A stretch of DNA of 19,783 nucleotides from an uncultured Bacilli bacterium (GTDB lineage Bacteria > Bacillota_I > Bacilli_A > RF39 > UBA660): the NCBI GenBank assembly GCA_944331885.1, contig CALVJF010000008.1:1-19783 (forward strand). The letters are read 5' to 3'. The translations under genes and the position numbers were made by a program. Positions 1 through 7,575 of this stretch are shown here, in pieces (position 1 is the stretch's first letter; each line of letters begins with the position of its first letter). The notes under the pieces were generated by a model, which saw only the letters and a program-made list of their open reading frames with translations, searched no databases and was not told the DNA's origin.

Positions 1-208
1 CTAAGATATAGGCATTGGCTTGAATAATGGTACGGATGGCATTAGCCATTTTTCCTCCACGGCCAATAACAAGTCCCATATCACTTTCATGAACAATAAT
101 TTCTAAAATAGTTGTTCCTTCTTCGCCACCAAATTCTTGAACTTTAACCATATCTGGTTCTTTTACAATACTTTTTACTAAATATTCAGCAAAACTTCTT
201 AAATCCAT
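1..208 (-). CDS. khpA: KH-domain RNA-binding protein KhpA (YlqC family), N-terminal 69 codons
   Basis: Partial gene: it starts at the ATG at 208-206 and runs off the left edge of the window, so 69 residues are visible. The sequence carries the KH-domain signature VIGRGGKMANAIRTI (about residues 49-63), with the GxxG-type loop that contacts single-stranded RNA. The start MDLRSFAEYLVKSIV is typical of the small (about 75-80 residue) KhpA/YlqC proteins, which pair with KhpB (Jag) and influence cell-envelope genes in Firmicutes; this role is family knowledge. Only two bases separate it from the rpsP stop codon, and its ribosome site lies in the last codons of rpsP, so the two are co-transcribed and probably translationally coupled. 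The order rpsP-ylqC matches Bacillus subtilis. Confidence 0.93.
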   Translation of the reverse strand, partial: MDLRSFAEYLVKSIVKEPDMVKVQEFGGEEGTTILEIIVHESDMGLVIGRGGKMANAIRTIIQANAYIL

Positions 209-210
209 AA

Positions 211-492
211 TTACTTACCTTCTTTTTTAGTCTTGCTATCAGCATACTTTTTCATAATACCTTGTTGACTTAGTAAATTGCGAACTGTATCAGTAGGAAT
301 TGCTCCATTTCCTAACCAGTAAAGAGCTTTTTCTTCATTAATATTTACTTCTGCTGGTTTTGCAATAGGATTATATGTTCCAACTGTTTCGATGAATCTA
401 CCATCACGTGGATTACGTGAATCACTTGCAACTATTCTATAGAATGGTCTTTGCTTTGCACCCATTCTTTTTAATCTTAATTTAACTGCCAT
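211..492 (-). CDS. rpsP: 30S ribosomal protein S16
   Basis: 93-residue S16, a primary binder of 16S rRNA needed for 30S assembly. The sequence begins MAVKLRLKRMGAKQRPFYR and continues with the VASDSRNPRDGRFIETVGTYNP segment that identifies the family. Length fits the bacterial norm (about 80-95). An upstream in-frame start (515) would add eight residues, but the Shine-Dalgarno AAGGAGGG lies just upstream of the ATG at 492, so the shorter form is chosen. It is the first gene of a unit with khpA and has its own strong promoter (521-549). Confidence 0.97.
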   Translation of the reverse strand: MAVKLRLKRMGAKQRPFYRIVASDSRNPRDGRFIETVGTYNPIAKPAEVNINEEKALYWLGNGAIPTDTVRNLLSQQGIMKKYADSKTKKEGK

Positions 493-520
493 AACTTGTC
501 CCTCCTTTTTTGTCATAAAT

Positions 521-549
521 ACTATAGCAAAATATTAAAATAGTGTCAA
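521..549 (-). promoter_or_regulatory. sigma-A promoter of rpsP-khpA
   Basis: On the minus strand: TTGACA (549-544), 17-base spacer, TATAGT (526-521). The -35 is perfect and the -10 differs at one base. Predicted transcription start is near 514, giving a short leader that holds the AAGGAGGG ribosome site. The -35 lies inside the 3' arm of the cotE terminator hairpin. Confidence 0.85.
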
Positions 550-566
550 CCATAAATTGTTGACAC
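530..566 (-). terminator. Terminator after cotE
   Basis: Perfect 8-bp inverted repeat GTGTCAAC (543-550) / GTTGACAC (559-566) with an 8-base loop, directly after the cotE stop codon. On the minus strand it is followed by a T-rich tract (TATTTTAATATTTT). The T tract is interrupted, so termination may be partial. The 3' arm doubles as the -35 of the rpsP promoter. An operator role for the palindrome cannot be excluded. Confidence 0.65.
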
Positions 567-1085
567 CTATTCAATATAATCATCAGTTACTTCTGAAATT
601 TCTTCAGTAATTTCTTCATCGTCGTATATATCTTCCCATGGATCTTCCTCATCTTCAATAGCTATTCGTACTTTCGTTTCCCCTACTACTTCAACGCCAA
701 GTTCTTTTTCGATATCTAAATTTACTAATCCATCTTTTATTTTTACATCTGTTACTGTTGGCTGCTTAAGTGATCGAACTATTATTTCTTGATTTGTATT
801 TGTATTTTCTTTTAAACGTAATTTTAACATATCACTATATGATAATCTTTTGGTGCTTACGGCAGTTTTAGAATCATTTTCATATGAATACCATACATTT
901 ACATCAAAACTTCCATTTACATTAACATTACCATTATTATTTGTACCGCTAAAGCGATGATTTATTACCCAGCATCCTAAGACGGTGTTAGGTACTTCTT
1001 CTGTTTCTATGCTGTAAGAAGATTTTGAGGTCTTTTTCCCCTTTCCTATGACAGCTTTTGTAACTATTTCTTTATAAGTAGACAT
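567..1085 (-). CDS. cotE: Spore coat morphogenetic protein CotE
   Basis: 172-residue homologue of CotE, the protein that assembles the outer spore coat in Bacillus (family knowledge). Family landmarks: N-terminal MSTYKEIVTKAVIGKGKK, then VLGCWVINHRFSG, SFDVNVWYSYENDSKT (about residues 60-75), LKQPTV, and VEVVGETKVRIAIE near 135-148. The C-terminus is very acidic (runs of E and D from about 145), as in Bacillus CotE, where this tail recruits other coat proteins. The GTG at 1094 gives three extra residues, but the ribosome site GAGGGTGA is correctly spaced for the ATG at 1085. It is a single gene with a terminator after it and a sigma-E-like promoter before it (1105-1132). Its presence implies a sporulation programme or a recent relic of one. 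Confidence 0.9.
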   Translation of the reverse strand: MSTYKEIVTKAVIGKGKKTSKSSYSIETEEVPNTVLGCWVINHRFSGTNNNGNVNVNGSFDVNVWYSYENDSKTAVSTKRLSYSDMLKLRLKENTNTNQEIIVRSLKQPTVTDVKIKDGLVNLDIEKELGVEVVGETKVRIAIEDEEDPWEDIYDDEEITEEISEVTDDYIE

Positions 1086-1104
1086 TTTAATCACCCTCTA
1101 GTTT

Positions 1105-1132
1105 AATTTATGCTTAGAAGTTAAAAAATTGA
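1105..1132 (-). promoter_or_regulatory. Possible sigma-E-type (mother-cell) promoter of cotE
   Basis: On the minus strand TCAATTT (1132-1126), 13-base spacer, CATAAATT (1112-1105). These match the Bacillus sigma-E consensus (-35 KMATATT, -10 CATACAMT) at 5/7 and 6/8 positions, with a spacer in the usual range. No good sigma-A pair was found here. Short A+T-rich matches arise by chance in this genome, so this is suggestive only. Confidence 0.35.
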
Positions 1133-1133
1133 A

Positions 1134-1163
1134 TAAAAAATACAAAGTCTATTAACTTTGTAT
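1134..1163 (-). terminator. Terminator of the protease-cohesin operon
   Basis: Inverted repeat ATACAAAGT (1140-1148) / ACTTTGTAT (1155-1163) with a 6-base loop, overlapping the stop codon of the cohesin gene. Followed on the minus strand by six T (1139-1134). This closes the two-gene operon that starts at 6552. Confidence 0.85.
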
Positions 1164-3215
1164 ATTAGAGTTAGGTTCCTTATTGTTGTCCATTTCAACT
1201 ATTAGAGATTCTGTTTCCACTTGATTGGTTGAATTAACATTTGGTGTTGGGGCTGATAAATTAACATTATTAGTCGTTAATTTGATAGTCGACTCATTTA
1301 TTTTATTTTGATTTGGTTCTTCAACAGGGGTAATAACGCTTTTTAATTGTGACTGCTTTTTCTTAGGAATTATTTTATCTTTGTTTTTGATAAACCACTG
1401 AGCAGCTAAAGTTCGTAAAATACCTATAACGATGTCTATACCAATATAAATAATGTTAGGCAGTGTTGTGCTTGTAGATTGGTTAGAATTTATAGCATCA
1501 TTACTTAAAATATAAGACTCAGATCCGTTAGAGATAAATGTTATATAACCATTATTAATATCTGGATTTTCAGCAATTAAAACTTGAGAATTATCTTTAC
1601 TATTATATCCAAATAGTTGCTCATTGCTTAGGTTAAAATTATCGAGGTAGTATTTAATTTCGATACCGGTTGGAATTGTTGATGATATTGTATAAGGATT
1701 TTGATTAGTTAACGATAAATTAAAAGTGATATCACCAGTTATTTCAATTGTTGATGGTACTGATACTGCATACAATAGTCCTTTATAACCATCAACATAA
1801 TTTAAGTATAATTTAGCGTTGCTCGCTTTTAAAGCTTTTAGAATATCAGACGGGATAGTTATTGATGGTTCAGTTATTTCAATAATTAAGTCTTGGCTCA
1901 AATTACTATTAGTTATAGATTCAATAGAAGTTACTTTATTAGTTGTATAATCTTTATTTACAATAATGTAATATTCTTTGGATAATTCGCCATCTTTTAC
2001 GCTAATTATGACACGATTTATTCCGTTGGCAAGACTATTATTATTTTTTATTTCTACGGTTGCAGTTGGGCTTTCTGTTTCATATTTTATGTCTAACTTT
2101 GTTGTGTCATTAGTTACGCCAAATAAATATGTAGATTCTTCGCCAAGATTTATATTTATATTATTTATAATTAATTTTAATAAATTAGCACTTGGATTGG
2201 TAGAAATAGTACCACGATTAGTAAAAATAACAGAATACATTTTAATATCGCCATTTTCAGCAGTAACATTTATAGAGTGAGATAATTGACTAGGTGTAAT
2301 ATTTACAATTCCTATTCCACTTATTTTAGCATTTTGATCCATGGACGTTGCTTTTATATTCAAAGTTGTTATATCTTCTGGTAACTCAATTTCATATGTG
2401 TATTTATCGCTAGAAAAGTCTATTTCATAATCCTCTATTATTAAAGATTGAAGACGATTTTCGGAAGATCTTGTATCTTTACGATTAATCTTTATTACAT
2501 AGCTATTTTTTGTAACTTTATCTTCTGCTGTTACAGTAATAGTTAGAGTATTAGCTCCATATTTTAGACTTCTTTTACCAATGCCACTTATTGTTGCCCC
2601 AGTGGAAGCTGTAGCACTAATTGTTATTTCACCTAAGTCAGTTTCTGGTAAGGTATAACTTTTGGTATTAGTACTAAATTTTGGATTTAAATCCATATTT
2701 GATACTGTTAAAGTTTTCAGTTTTGCTTCAGAACTTGGTTTATAGAAATTAACTGTTAAGTTACTTGTAGTTCCAGTTAGGGGATTTGCATCTTTATCAC
2801 CATACTGACTACCAGTTAGTTTAAAAGTTGCACTACCGCTTGTAGCATTGCTTTTACTTTTAAATGTTATTGTAATGATTGTTCCGTTATTAAAAGAATT
2901 GGTGCCACCATTATTATCAATATACGATAAGATAACTTGACCATTGATACTATTGGCAGTCAAGTCACCGCTTGGTTTACTTTGACCAATCTGAGAAGAT
3001 ACATAAGTTACTTTACTACTATCATAGCTTATAGTGTACTCTGCAGATGCTAAACCATTATTTAATCCTGAAACAACGAGTGATAATTTAAATTCAGAGT
3101 TGGGAGTTATTTTCGTACTTGATGTGGTAATTCTTGTTGATAAAGCGTGAACTGTTATAAAATTGAAAGTTCCTAAAAAAAGTATAAATAAAGCTAATTT
3201 TAATATTTTTTTCAT
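1152..3215 (-). CDS. Membrane-anchored cohesin-domain surface protein (scaffoldin-like)
   Basis: 687 residues. A signal peptide (about 1-24, KKILK then a hydrophobic run) is followed by a cohesin-type beta-sandwich (about 27-158). Supporting signs are the AEYTISYDSSKVTYVSS strand pair, an NGQVILSYIDN strand, the TIITITFKSKS strand, then a GSATFKL strand. Three cadherin-like beta-sandwich repeats of about 80 residues follow (165-245, 255-334, 343-421), two of them with the ISGIG turn. A further beta-rich region (430-575) leads to a hydrophobic segment (about 588-609), a Lys-rich stop-transfer (KNKDKIIPKKK) and a polar 65-residue tail, probably cytoplasmic. There is no LPXTG motif. The ATG at 3215 has a good GGAG site that abuts the protease stop ten bases upstream, so translation is likely coupled. 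Cohesins bind dockerins, and the preceding gene ends in a dockerin, so it probably tethers that protease (inference). The membrane segment contains D594 and R601, which is unusual. No catalytic domain is visible. Confidence 0.8.
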   Translation of the reverse strand: MKKILKLALFILFLGTFNFITVHALSTRITTSSTKITPNSEFKLSLVVSGLNNGLASAEYTISYDSSKVTYVSSQIGQSKPSGDLTANSINGQVILSYIDNNGGTNSFNNGTIITITFKSKSNATSGSATFKLTGSQYGDKDANPLTGTTSNLTVNFYKPSSEAKLKTLTVSNMDLNPKFSTNTKSYTLPETDLGEITISATASTGATISGIGKRSLKYGANTLTITVTAEDKVTKNSYVIKINRKDTRSSENRLQSLIIEDYEIDFSSDKYTYEIELPEDITTLNIKATSMDQNAKISGIGIVNITPSQLSHSINVTAENGDIKMYSVIFTNRGTISTNPSANLLKLIINNININLGEESTYLFGVTNDTTKLDIKYETESPTATVEIKNNNSLANGINRVIISVKDGELSKEYYIIVNKDYTTNKVTSIESITNSNLSQDLIIEITEPSITIPSDILKALKASNAKLYLNYVDGYKGLLYAVSVPSTIEITGDITFNLSLTNQNPYTISSTIPTGIEIKYYLDNFNLSNEQLFGYNSKDNSQVLIAENPDINNGYITFISNGSESYILSNDAINSNQSTSTTLPNIIYIGIDIVIGILRTLAAQWFIKNKDKIIPKKKQSQLKSVITPVEEPNQNKINESTIKLTTNNVNLSAPTPNVNSTNQVETESLIVEMDNNKEPNSNIQS

Positions 3216-3225
3216 ATCTTCTCCT

Positions 3226-6200
3226 TTAATAAATGTATTCTATTTTTACTATGTGACGACGCATTTTTAAAGCATCAAGACTACCAACGCTGTTATCGCC
3301 ATTTACATCAGCTGCAAGTTTAGCTGGCTCACTTAAAGTAGCAAGTCTAACTATATATCTTCGTAATTGTAATACGTCAAAACTACCAATTATCCCATCA
3401 CCAGAAATGTCCCCTTTTACAACTAATGTGTAGTTGTATACTTCGGTTCCTGACTTTTTTTCTATAATCATGCCAGTACCTATATAACCGCTACTTACTT
3501 CTTTTGTTTTGGTAGTATTATATATTTTTACTCTTTCATTAGACGATATATTTAAACTATTATAAAACGATTGATAAGAAGTTTTTTCTTTAATATTACC
3601 AATATAGTTTTTAGTTATTGTGTAATTGGAATTTAAGAATATAGAATCAGTTACTGTTAATTTAAAGCTAGTTTTTATGTTAGAGCCATCAGTAGAAGTT
3701 GCTGTGATAGTAGTTTCCCCTGGACGTAACGTAGTCAATTGATTATTTTTAATCGTTGCTATGTTAGGGTTGGCTACAGTATATTTTAGTGTTTGATTGT
3801 AAGCATTAATTGGGGAAATTGTAGGTTTTAAATTTATTGTCATATTTTGACTTGTACGAATATCATTGAATTTTATTGACGATACTTTGATAGGTTGATT
3901 AATGCGAAATTGATATTCGAAAGTACGGGCATTGGCGCCAGAAATTTTTACAATATAGAGTCCTGCCGGTGCATTACCGGAAGAATTAATAATTATAGTA
4001 CTTTTATTATTAGTTATTTCGCCATTATCTATGTTAAAGTAGCTAACTTGATTATTGCTTGAATTAAATATTTTTACCGTTAGTTTTGATGAAAATATAT
4101 CTTGAGTTTGTATATTAAGGGTTATTTTACCTTCACTACCAGTAAATAAAGCTTTACGATCTAATTCATTCTCTCCTATTATTGTAGCACTTGTTAAATT
4201 TATTATTGGATCAATAATTGTAAGTCCGGCATTAGATGTTATATCTGGATTTTCTACACTAGTTGCTGTAACTGTCAATTCGCCTCTGGCTATCGCTGTG
4301 ATAGTATTGTCTTTTATTGTCACAATATTAGGATTGGAAACACGCCATGTAATTTTTTTATTTGTAGCATTGGATGGCGTATATTTTACAGTGTATTTTT
4401 GAGTTTGACCAATCTTAATTTGATTATGAATTGGGGTTATTCTTATGGATTCTAATGGAACGTAATCTATTATTATGAACTCTGTAGTGGCACTTTTTTC
4501 TCCTTTTATTGTTACAGTATATGTATCTGGCAAGGTATCTTCGGGAATAACAATGTGGATTTTAGCCTTATTATTAATTATAGTGTTATTTGTAATATTT
4601 AATTCTTTTGTTACATCATTTCCAGAAGAATTTTTAACAATTATTTCTAACTCATAGTTATCTTCATATCCAACAGTATTAACAGGAATATCTATATTAT
4701 TTTCGTTTGTATCATACATATTAGTGTTAGTCACTATGTCTTGAGGATATATTTCAAATTGCTCGTATAAATGAAACGACATTGTTCTAGTTATTTCTTG
4801 ATAGTTGATACTTACTTCATAATCGTCAGATAAAAGAGAACTTCCTTTGCTGCTAATTGTTATTTTGTTTGAAGCTTTAACGACATTGAAATCATTAGTT
4901 ACATTTTTATTTTGAGAATTTAAAATATTTATTTGTAAACTATCTAGCTCAACATTTGTGGATGTAAATGGAATTGTTATATTAAATTCGCCATTGATAT
5001 AAGGATAATCTGGCGTAATTTGTGGTTGGGAAATTTGAAAATTATAATTAATTTGGTTGGTACTTCCTTTTATTGAAGCAAATGGTTGATATCTAATTTC
5101 GTCGGATAAATCTTCCCATGGTCCATTAATAGATGATGAAACATAACTTAATTCTGGCGTAGTATTTCCTTTATCAAAAAAAGTTCCACTTACAATTTGA
5201 GTTCCTATCGGATGAGTTCCGTCTTCTAAATCATAAGAAACCATAATTGCAAACTTTTCATTTTCTAGAAGATAAGGCTTTGATAATTTATAAGTATGAT
5301 AACCAGCATATGTTGTCTTACCAGAGCCAATTTTAATAAATTTGTCAAGATTTAAATCATCATCTTGAGGATTTAAATAAATTACATAGTTAGTATTTTC
5401 TTTAGCTACAAAAGTTACTTCTTCTAATAGTTCTTGACTAGTTTCTAATTCAAAAATATTAACTGCTGCTGCTTGAGAATCGTTATAGCCGTAGTAGCTA
5501 TTGTAACCTAAAACGTCATGATAATATATTTCATCCTCCACTTCTTGATCTATACTAGTTGCTCCTGTAGGATTTTGGCATACCCAATCATCTTCATAGG
5601 AAATATAAAAATAGCCATTATCCCCATAAGACCAGTTTGTTCCGTAGGAATTTTTAACAATCCAAGCACCATTGCTGCTAGGTTGGTGACCTGCGGCAAA
5701 TAAATTACGAGAAAAATTATCATCCCAACCAATAATAGTAATGGCATGATTAGGAGCATAAAAATCTTGAGCACTAGTTGAATTGTAATTAAGGGCATGC
5801 GATGAAGCACGGTAATAACTACTATTTGTTGTCATGTAAATACTGGCAGCCATAGATCCATACTGCATAATATGTTCTTTTATTTTATTTTTTATAGTTG
5901 TGCTACAGCCTAAACTTGAATTTTCAATTATTTCGTACCCATTTACATCTAAATTAACGGTTTTGTTTTTAATAGAATTAATGTTAATTAAGTTTTCATT
6001 GTTTTCAAATGGCATTTGGTTTTCAGTAATTGGCCCTTTACCATTTATGAGATAACTACTGGCCATATAACCATTACCACCTTGACCTACAGTACGGTTG
6101 AAACTTTCAGGATTAGTAACATTATTTAAAAAGTATCTTGAAGTAGAATAATCTATATGACGTGGAGAGTAAATTGTATTATCATTGAAATATTTCATTG

Positions 6201-6552
6201 AATATGATTCAACTGTTGCTAAAGCTGAAAAAGCCCAGCATGCACCAGTAGACATTTGATTTCGAACAGGTGAAACATAATTTTTACCATCTACATTACG
6301 TGAATCGTATTTAGATGGATATGTAGCTTTTACTGAATAGTTAAATAGATTTTTATTTTGATAATATGGCTGAAATGGTTCATCATTTTTACATATGGTT
6401 GGCATTGGAATTATTGATTGTTCAATACTTGTTAAATTTAACCATTCTAGGTAAGCTTCAGAAAATTCACAAGGTGTTGCTTTTGTCGTTGCTGAAATAC
6501 TTATCGGCAAAAGGAAAAAAACATTTATCAAAATAACGATTATACGTTTCAT
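3226..6552 (-). CDS. Secreted C1-family (papain-like) cysteine protease with Big domains and C-terminal dockerin
   Basis: 1108 residues. Signal peptide about 1-24. The papain-like catalytic domain (about 76-325) has the oxyanion Gln Q99, nucleophile C105 in QMSTGACWAFS, catalytic His H269 in NHAITIIGWDD, and Asn N301 in VKNSYGTNW, so the full active site is intact. A lectin-like beta domain of the kind found after bacterial C1 proteases follows (about 345-498). Next are Ig-like modules, including two clear Big_2 domains (about 700-780 and 890-968), then a roughly 70-residue module (970-1040), and a type I dockerin (about 1046-1108). The dockerin has two calcium loops, DISGDGIIGSFD and DVNGDNSVGSLD, each followed by a helix with an RR pair. 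The GTG at 6561 would add three residues; the ATG at 6552 is preferred. It has its own promoter and is the first gene of an operon with the cohesin gene. Likely role: extracellular protein degradation on a cohesin-tethered complex. Substrate is unknown. Confidence 0.9.
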   Translation of the reverse strand: MKRIIVILINVFFLLPISISATTKATPCEFSEAYLEWLNLTSIEQSIIPMPTICKNDEPFQPYYQNKNLFNYSVKATYPSKYDSRNVDGKNYVSPVRNQMSTGACWAFSALATVESYSMKYFNDNTIYSPRHIDYSTSRYFLNNVTNPESFNRTVGQGGNGYMASSYLINGKGPITENQMPFENNENLININSIKNKTVNLDVNGYEIIENSSLGCSTTIKNKIKEHIMQYGSMAASIYMTTNSSYYRASSHALNYNSTSAQDFYAPNHAITIIGWDDNFSRNLFAAGHQPSSNGAWIVKNSYGTNWSYGDNGYFYISYEDDWVCQNPTGATSIDQEVEDEIYYHDVLGYNSYYGYNDSQAAAVNIFELETSQELLEEVTFVAKENTNYVIYLNPQDDDLNLDKFIKIGSGKTTYAGYHTYKLSKPYLLENEKFAIMVSYDLEDGTHPIGTQIVSGTFFDKGNTTPELSYVSSSINGPWEDLSDEIRYQPFASIKGSTNQINYNFQISQPQITPDYPYINGEFNITIPFTSTNVELDSLQINILNSQNKNVTNDFNVVKASNKITISSKGSSLLSDDYEVSINYQEITRTMSFHLYEQFEIYPQDIVTNTNMYDTNENNIDIPVNTVGYEDNYELEIIVKNSSGNDVTKELNITNNTIINNKAKIHIVIPEDTLPDTYTVTIKGEKSATTEFIIIDYVPLESIRITPIHNQIKIGQTQKYTVKYTPSNATNKKITWRVSNPNIVTIKDNTITAIARGELTVTATSVENPDITSNAGLTIIDPIINLTSATIIGENELDRKALFTGSEGKITLNIQTQDIFSSKLTVKIFNSSNNQVSYFNIDNGEITNNKSTIIINSSGNAPAGLYIVKISGANARTFEYQFRINQPIKVSSIKFNDIRTSQNMTINLKPTISPINAYNQTLKYTVANPNIATIKNNQLTTLRPGETTITATSTDGSNIKTSFKLTVTDSIFLNSNYTITKNYIGNIKEKTSYQSFYNSLNISSNERVKIYNTTKTKEVSSGYIGTGMIIEKKSGTEVYNYTLVVKGDISGDGIIGSFDVLQLRRYIVRLATLSEPAKLAADVNGDNSVGSLDALKMRRHIVKIEYIY

Positions 6553-6572
6553 ATATACCACACTCTATTTTA

Positions 6573-6601
6573 AGTATATAATAAAATGAAAATATAAGCA
6601 A
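6573..6601 (-). promoter_or_regulatory. Promoter of the protease-cohesin operon
   Basis: On the minus strand TTGCTT (6601-6596), 17-base spacer, TATACT (6578-6573). It lies between the terminator of the upstream gene and the ATG at 6552. The predicted transcript start leaves a leader of only about 15 bases, with a weak ribosome site (GAGTGTGG). Confidence 0.7.
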
Positions 6602-6603
6602 TT

Positions 6604-6639
6604 AGTTAAAAATAAAAAGTAAAGAAATTCTTTACTTTT
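6604..6639 (-). terminator. Terminator after the Cys-rich secreted protein gene
   Basis: Perfect 12-bp inverted repeat AAAAGTAAAGAA (6615-6626) / TTCTTTACTTTT (6628-6639) around a single central base, overlapping the stop codon at 6632-6634. On the minus strand a T-rich tract (TATTTTTAAC) follows. It separates this gene from the protease operon. Confidence 0.75.
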
Positions 6640-7459
6640 CAAGGTATTCAATTGATTTTAAAACGTAGTAACCATTTTCTAGTTCAAATATATATTTATA
6701 TGTATCATATAATTGCCAATTTTTTAAGTCTTCATTTATTATGCTTTCAACTTTTTGATTTTTGTCAGCGTTTGTATATGTATTATAAATAATATCATTG
6801 CCAGACACCTCTTTGAAATCGAGATAAGCAATTTGTTGTTCAATAATTATTTGATCATCAATTATTTTAGCATTGGCAATATGTGTAAGATAGTATGGAT
6901 TAATACCTGGTCCGCAGCCATCACAATTACTATTGCTTACAGTTATACTTTCAGCATTAGAATTATATTTTATATTATAATATGAAACGTTAGTTGTACT
7001 ATCTAATTTTAAATCAGAATATTTGATTGACTGACCAAACAAAATATTAATTGCGTCTTGAATTTGTTCCTTTGATAAAGTTATAGTCTCATTTTGTGAA
7101 CATACTGGAATCATAGCGTCGTAATATTTTAGAATATAAAAGACTAATTGGTCAGAGCTCATTTTTTCAGTTGTTAACTTGGACTTAGTATATAATTTGG
7201 AAGCAAGTTGAAGATCTTCGCATTCTTTTATTTCAAATGTATCAATCAACTTTCTTACAATAGTAGCTTCCGTATTCAATTCGGATTCTTCCGTTATTGA
7301 ACATTGATTATTTTCTTCTTTCTGTCCATTAATATTTGTTTGGTTTTCTTGATTAGTTTTATTAGCCGTTTCTTCATCTTTTTTAAAATAAGAATAGCCA
7401 AAGAAAATTGTACTAGTTAAAAGTGCTAATATAACTATAGTCAAAATTACTTTTTTCAT
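6632..7459 (-). CDS. Secreted or membrane-anchored protein of unknown function with five Cys
   Basis: 275 residues; no family recognised. The N-terminus MKKVILTIVILALLTSTIFFGYSYFKK is one hydrophobic segment that could be an uncleaved anchor or a signal peptide; there is no lipobox Cys. A low-complexity N/Q/E/T linker (about 28-52) leads to a folded domain outside the membrane. Cysteines are at 53, 80, 120, 179 and 182; the last two lie in the motif SNCDGCGPGINPYY, suggestive of a disulfide or metal site. Start at 7459 is supported by the site AGGTGATA. It is monocistronic, with its own promoter (7476-7504) and a terminator. It lies just upstream of the surface protease operon on the same strand, so a role at the cell surface is plausible but unproven. 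Confidence 0.75.
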   Translation of the reverse strand: MKKVILTIVILALLTSTIFFGYSYFKKDEETANKTNQENQTNINGQKEENNQCSITEESELNTEATIVRKLIDTFEIKECEDLQLASKLYTKSKLTTEKMSSDQLVFYILKYYDAMIPVCSQNETITLSKEQIQDAINILFGQSIKYSDLKLDSTTNVSYYNIKYNSNAESITVSNSNCDGCGPGINPYYLTHIANAKIIDDQIIIEQQIAYLDFKEVSGNDIIYNTYTNADKNQKVESIINEDLKNWQLYDTYKYIFELENGYYVLKSIEYLEK

Positions 7460-7475
7460 TTTATCACCTATTTTG

Positions 7476-7504
7476 ATTATAAGATGTGTATAGCGTTAAC
7501 TCAA
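7476..7504 (-). promoter_or_regulatory. sigma-A promoter of the five-Cys secreted protein gene
   Basis: On the minus strand TTGAGT (7504-7499), 17-base spacer, perfect TATAAT (7481-7476). It lies in the divergent region shared with the HIT gene; the two promoters do not overlap. Confidence 0.8.
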
Positions 7505-7530
7505 TATTATTTAAGAAAATAATTTTTTGG

Positions 7531-7559
7531 TTTACGAAATTTTATTATTTTGATATTAT
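7531..7559 (+). promoter_or_regulatory. Promoter of the HIT-family gene
   Basis: TTTACG (7531-7536), 17-base spacer, TATTAT (7554-7559), ending 16 bases before the ATG at 7576. Predicted start near 7566 leaves a leader of about ten bases that contains the AGGTGA ribosome site. Confidence 0.6.
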
Positions 7560-7575
7560 TTTAATAGGTGATTTT

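Noticed and set aside
1978..2280. Open frame of 100 codons on the plus strand inside the cohesin gene
   Set aside because: It is antisense to a well-supported coding region, has no ribosome site, and its hydrophobic composition is what the reverse of a Thr/Asn/Ile-rich protein gives.
5550..5810. Open frame of 86 codons on the minus strand within the protease gene
   Set aside because: It is a second reading frame across the catalytic domain, which carries the conserved His and Asn motifs in the other frame.
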